NCBI GenBank assembly: GCA_005884825.1
Contig: VAZT01000257.1
Coordinates: forward strand, 978 to 7,528
DNA from: Alphaproteobacteria bacterium
GTDB lineage: Bacteria; Pseudomonadota; Alphaproteobacteria; ATCC43930; CGMCC-115725
Direction of reading: 5' to 3'
Length of the DNA: 6,551 nt
Of the stretch, positions 5,574 through 6,551 are shown in pieces; the stretch's first letter is position 1, and every line of letters begins with the position of its first letter. The notes beneath the pieces are model-generated. The model did not search any database and was not told the origin of the DNA. It saw only the letters and a list, made by a program, of their open reading frames with translations. Made by a program: the position numbers and the translations under genes.

Positions 5574-5969
5574 ATGAGCGAGGCGAAATCGAATGCAATC
5601 CCTGTTGGCTCGGCGTTTGTTAAACAGGCCGAGTTGTGGATGGACGCACAAGGTGATGTCCTCTCCGGTGTGGAAACCATGATCACCGGGTGGGCGCAGC
5701 GGCAGCGCCAAGTCTTAGAGGCATCCTCCCGATCCATGCAGAGGATGTGTGACGCCCGCAACGTTTTCGATATCCTGCAGGCGCAGCACGAATGGCTGTC
5801 GGATTGCCTCAATTGGACCGCCTCGGAAATCCGGGCGGTCGGCAACGATATCCCGGCGATAACGCGCAAGGCGGCGGAGCGGTTCGGCGACCGCGGCAGC
5901 GGGCTCCAACGCAATCCACCTGCGCAAGTTGCGCCGAGCATCTCGGTGGAGCGAGCCGCCGCGGAGTAG
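5574..5969 (+). CDS. Phasin-like small helical protein
   Basis: A 131-residue soluble, mainly helical protein without signal peptide. Residues about 64-103 (VFDILQAQHEWLSDCLNW, then TASEIRAVG and AITRKAAERFG) follow the Phasin_2 pattern, in which an Asp-x-x-x-Leu-Gln-Ala-Gln stretch leads into an amphipathic helix. Phasins coat polyhydroxyalkanoate granules; several alphaproteobacterial relatives of this size are annotated as phasin family without proof of granule binding. The tail after residue 105 is Pro/Ala-rich and probably disordered. ATG at 5574 has AGGAGG (5563-5568) 5 nt upstream, a near-ideal site. It lies 152 bp after the S41 gene, so it probably has its own promoter in 5422-5573, where I see no clear consensus. 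No PHA synthase or depolymerase is in the window, so the PHA link is an inference. Confidence 0.75.
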   Translation: MSEAKSNAIPVGSAFVKQAELWMDAQGDVLSGVETMITGWAQRQRQVLEASSRSMQRMCDARNVFDILQAQHEWLSDCLNWTASEIRAVGNDIPAITRKAAERFGDRGSGLQRNPPAQVAPSISVERAAAE

Positions 5970-6044
5970 CTCGGAATTGCGGGGGATTCCAATCCTGTGA
6001 TCTTGAGAGAGGTTGTGGGCGCGGGATATCAGTGAGTCTGGTGG

Positions 6045-6551
6045 TCACCCCATTCGGGCGCCGTAGCGGTGGATGTGGTAGGGGCTACGGGCCAGACCTG
6101 GGCAGTAGCTGCCGACGACGGGTTCCAGGGCCTCGTAGAGGCGGCGGTTGTCGGCATTGGCGGCGGCGAGACGCTCGCGCGCTGCTGCGACACGGTCGCG
6201 TAGCCGCTCCAGATCGACGGTGAGAACCCGGCGGTTGTCGACGATCAGGCGGCCGCCGATCATGACGCTGGCGACTGCGGTGCCGTCCTCGGTGTGGACC
6301 AGCTGGTTGACCGGGTCGTTGAACGGCAGCCAGTTCGGATGGTCGAGGTCGAGCATGACGATGTCGGCCTTGTAGCCGGGCGCCAGCCGACCGATCCGGT
6401 CGCCGAGCCCCAGGGCGCGGGCGCTGCCTTCGGTAGCCGCCAGCGCCGCCTCGCGTGTGGTCAGCCAGCGCCGCCAATCCGGTCCCTGCACCTTGGAGAC
6501 GAACGAGGCCAGCCGCATCGCCTCGTACATGTTCTGATTGTCCGCGCAATT
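6045..6551 (-). CDS. Amidohydrolase, C-terminal part (COG0402 type, partial)
   Basis: The frame is open to the right edge of the window, so the 168 residues seen are the C-terminal third of a larger enzyme (family usually about 440-480 aa). They begin with NCADNQNMYEAMRLAS, the stretch that in TrzA/AtzA/SsnA/cytosine-deaminase-like enzymes follows the metal-binding Asp. Then come AALAATEGSARALGLGDRIGRLAPGYKADIVMLDLD, NDPVNQLVHTEDGTAVASVMIGGRLIVDN, and a C-terminal helix with a YHIHRYGARMG tail. These metal-dependent enzymes hydrolyse ring amines, ureides or halides of heterocycles. The metal ligands lie outside the window, so activity and substrate cannot be judged. The ATG at 6530 is internal, not the start. 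The gene converges on the phasin-like gene with a 75-bp gap that shows no convincing terminator. Confidence 0.88.
   Translation of the reverse strand, partial: NCADNQNMYEAMRLASFVSKVQGPDWRRWLTTREAALAATEGSARALGLGDRIGRLAPGYKADIVMLDLDHPNWLPFNDPVNQLVHTEDGTAVASVMIGGRLIVDNRRVLTVDLERLRDRVAAARERLAAANADNRRLYEALEPVVGSYCPGLARSPYHIHRYGARMG

Noticed and set aside
5970..6044. Short inverted repeats (GGATT/AATCC, GGAAT/ATTCC) as a bidirectional terminator
   Set aside because: Stems are 5 bp and overlap each other with no T-tract on either strand.

Overview
The window is GC-rich, gene-dense DNA from an alphaproteobacterium, most likely of the Rhizobiales/Hyphomicrobiales type. The signs are strong third-position GC bias, a phasin-like protein, a CtpA-type S41 protein, a sigma-EcfG-like promoter and an intergenic palindromic repeat of the TCATTGCGAG kind. 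The lineage is an inference from style, not a proven assignment. Nothing in the window looks like a mobile element, phage, CRISPR array or RNA gene.

Layout from left to right: (1) 11-289, a small very hydrophilic protein on the minus strand with its own terminator and a candidate general-stress promoter. (2) 415-2240, a minus-strand two-gene unit: a single-domain cupin followed after 5 nt by an amidase-signature hydrolase resembling the Rhodococcus enantioselective (nitrile-pathway) amidases. (3) 2241-2349, a divergent control region with a perfect 13-bp palindrome. (4) 2350-3555, a plus-strand CaiB/BaiF (class III) CoA-transferase. (5) 3556-3691, a palindromic repeat element filling the gap between converging genes. 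(6) 3692-4087, a minus-strand PaaI-type hotdog thioesterase, probably starting at TTG. (7) 4260-5421, a plus-strand secreted PDZ + S41 (CtpA-like) protein whose signal peptide and body are in different frames and whose catalytic residues appear to be replaced. (8) 5574-5969, a plus-strand phasin-like helical protein. (9) 6045-6551, the C-terminal part of a minus-strand amidohydrolase that runs off the right edge.

The amidase, cupin, CoA-transferase and thioesterase fit a small-molecule catabolic neighbourhood: amide hydrolysis to an acid, then CoA-ester transfer and hydrolysis. Only the cupin-amidase pair is operon-like, so this link is an inference. The most unusual locus is the S41 gene. 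All three expected catalytic positions (Ser/Lys/Gln) read Arg/Glu/Glu, the family's N-terminal helical region is absent, and a one-base frame change separates a textbook signal peptide from the PDZ domain. No wholly new system is evident; the remaining genes belong to known families.
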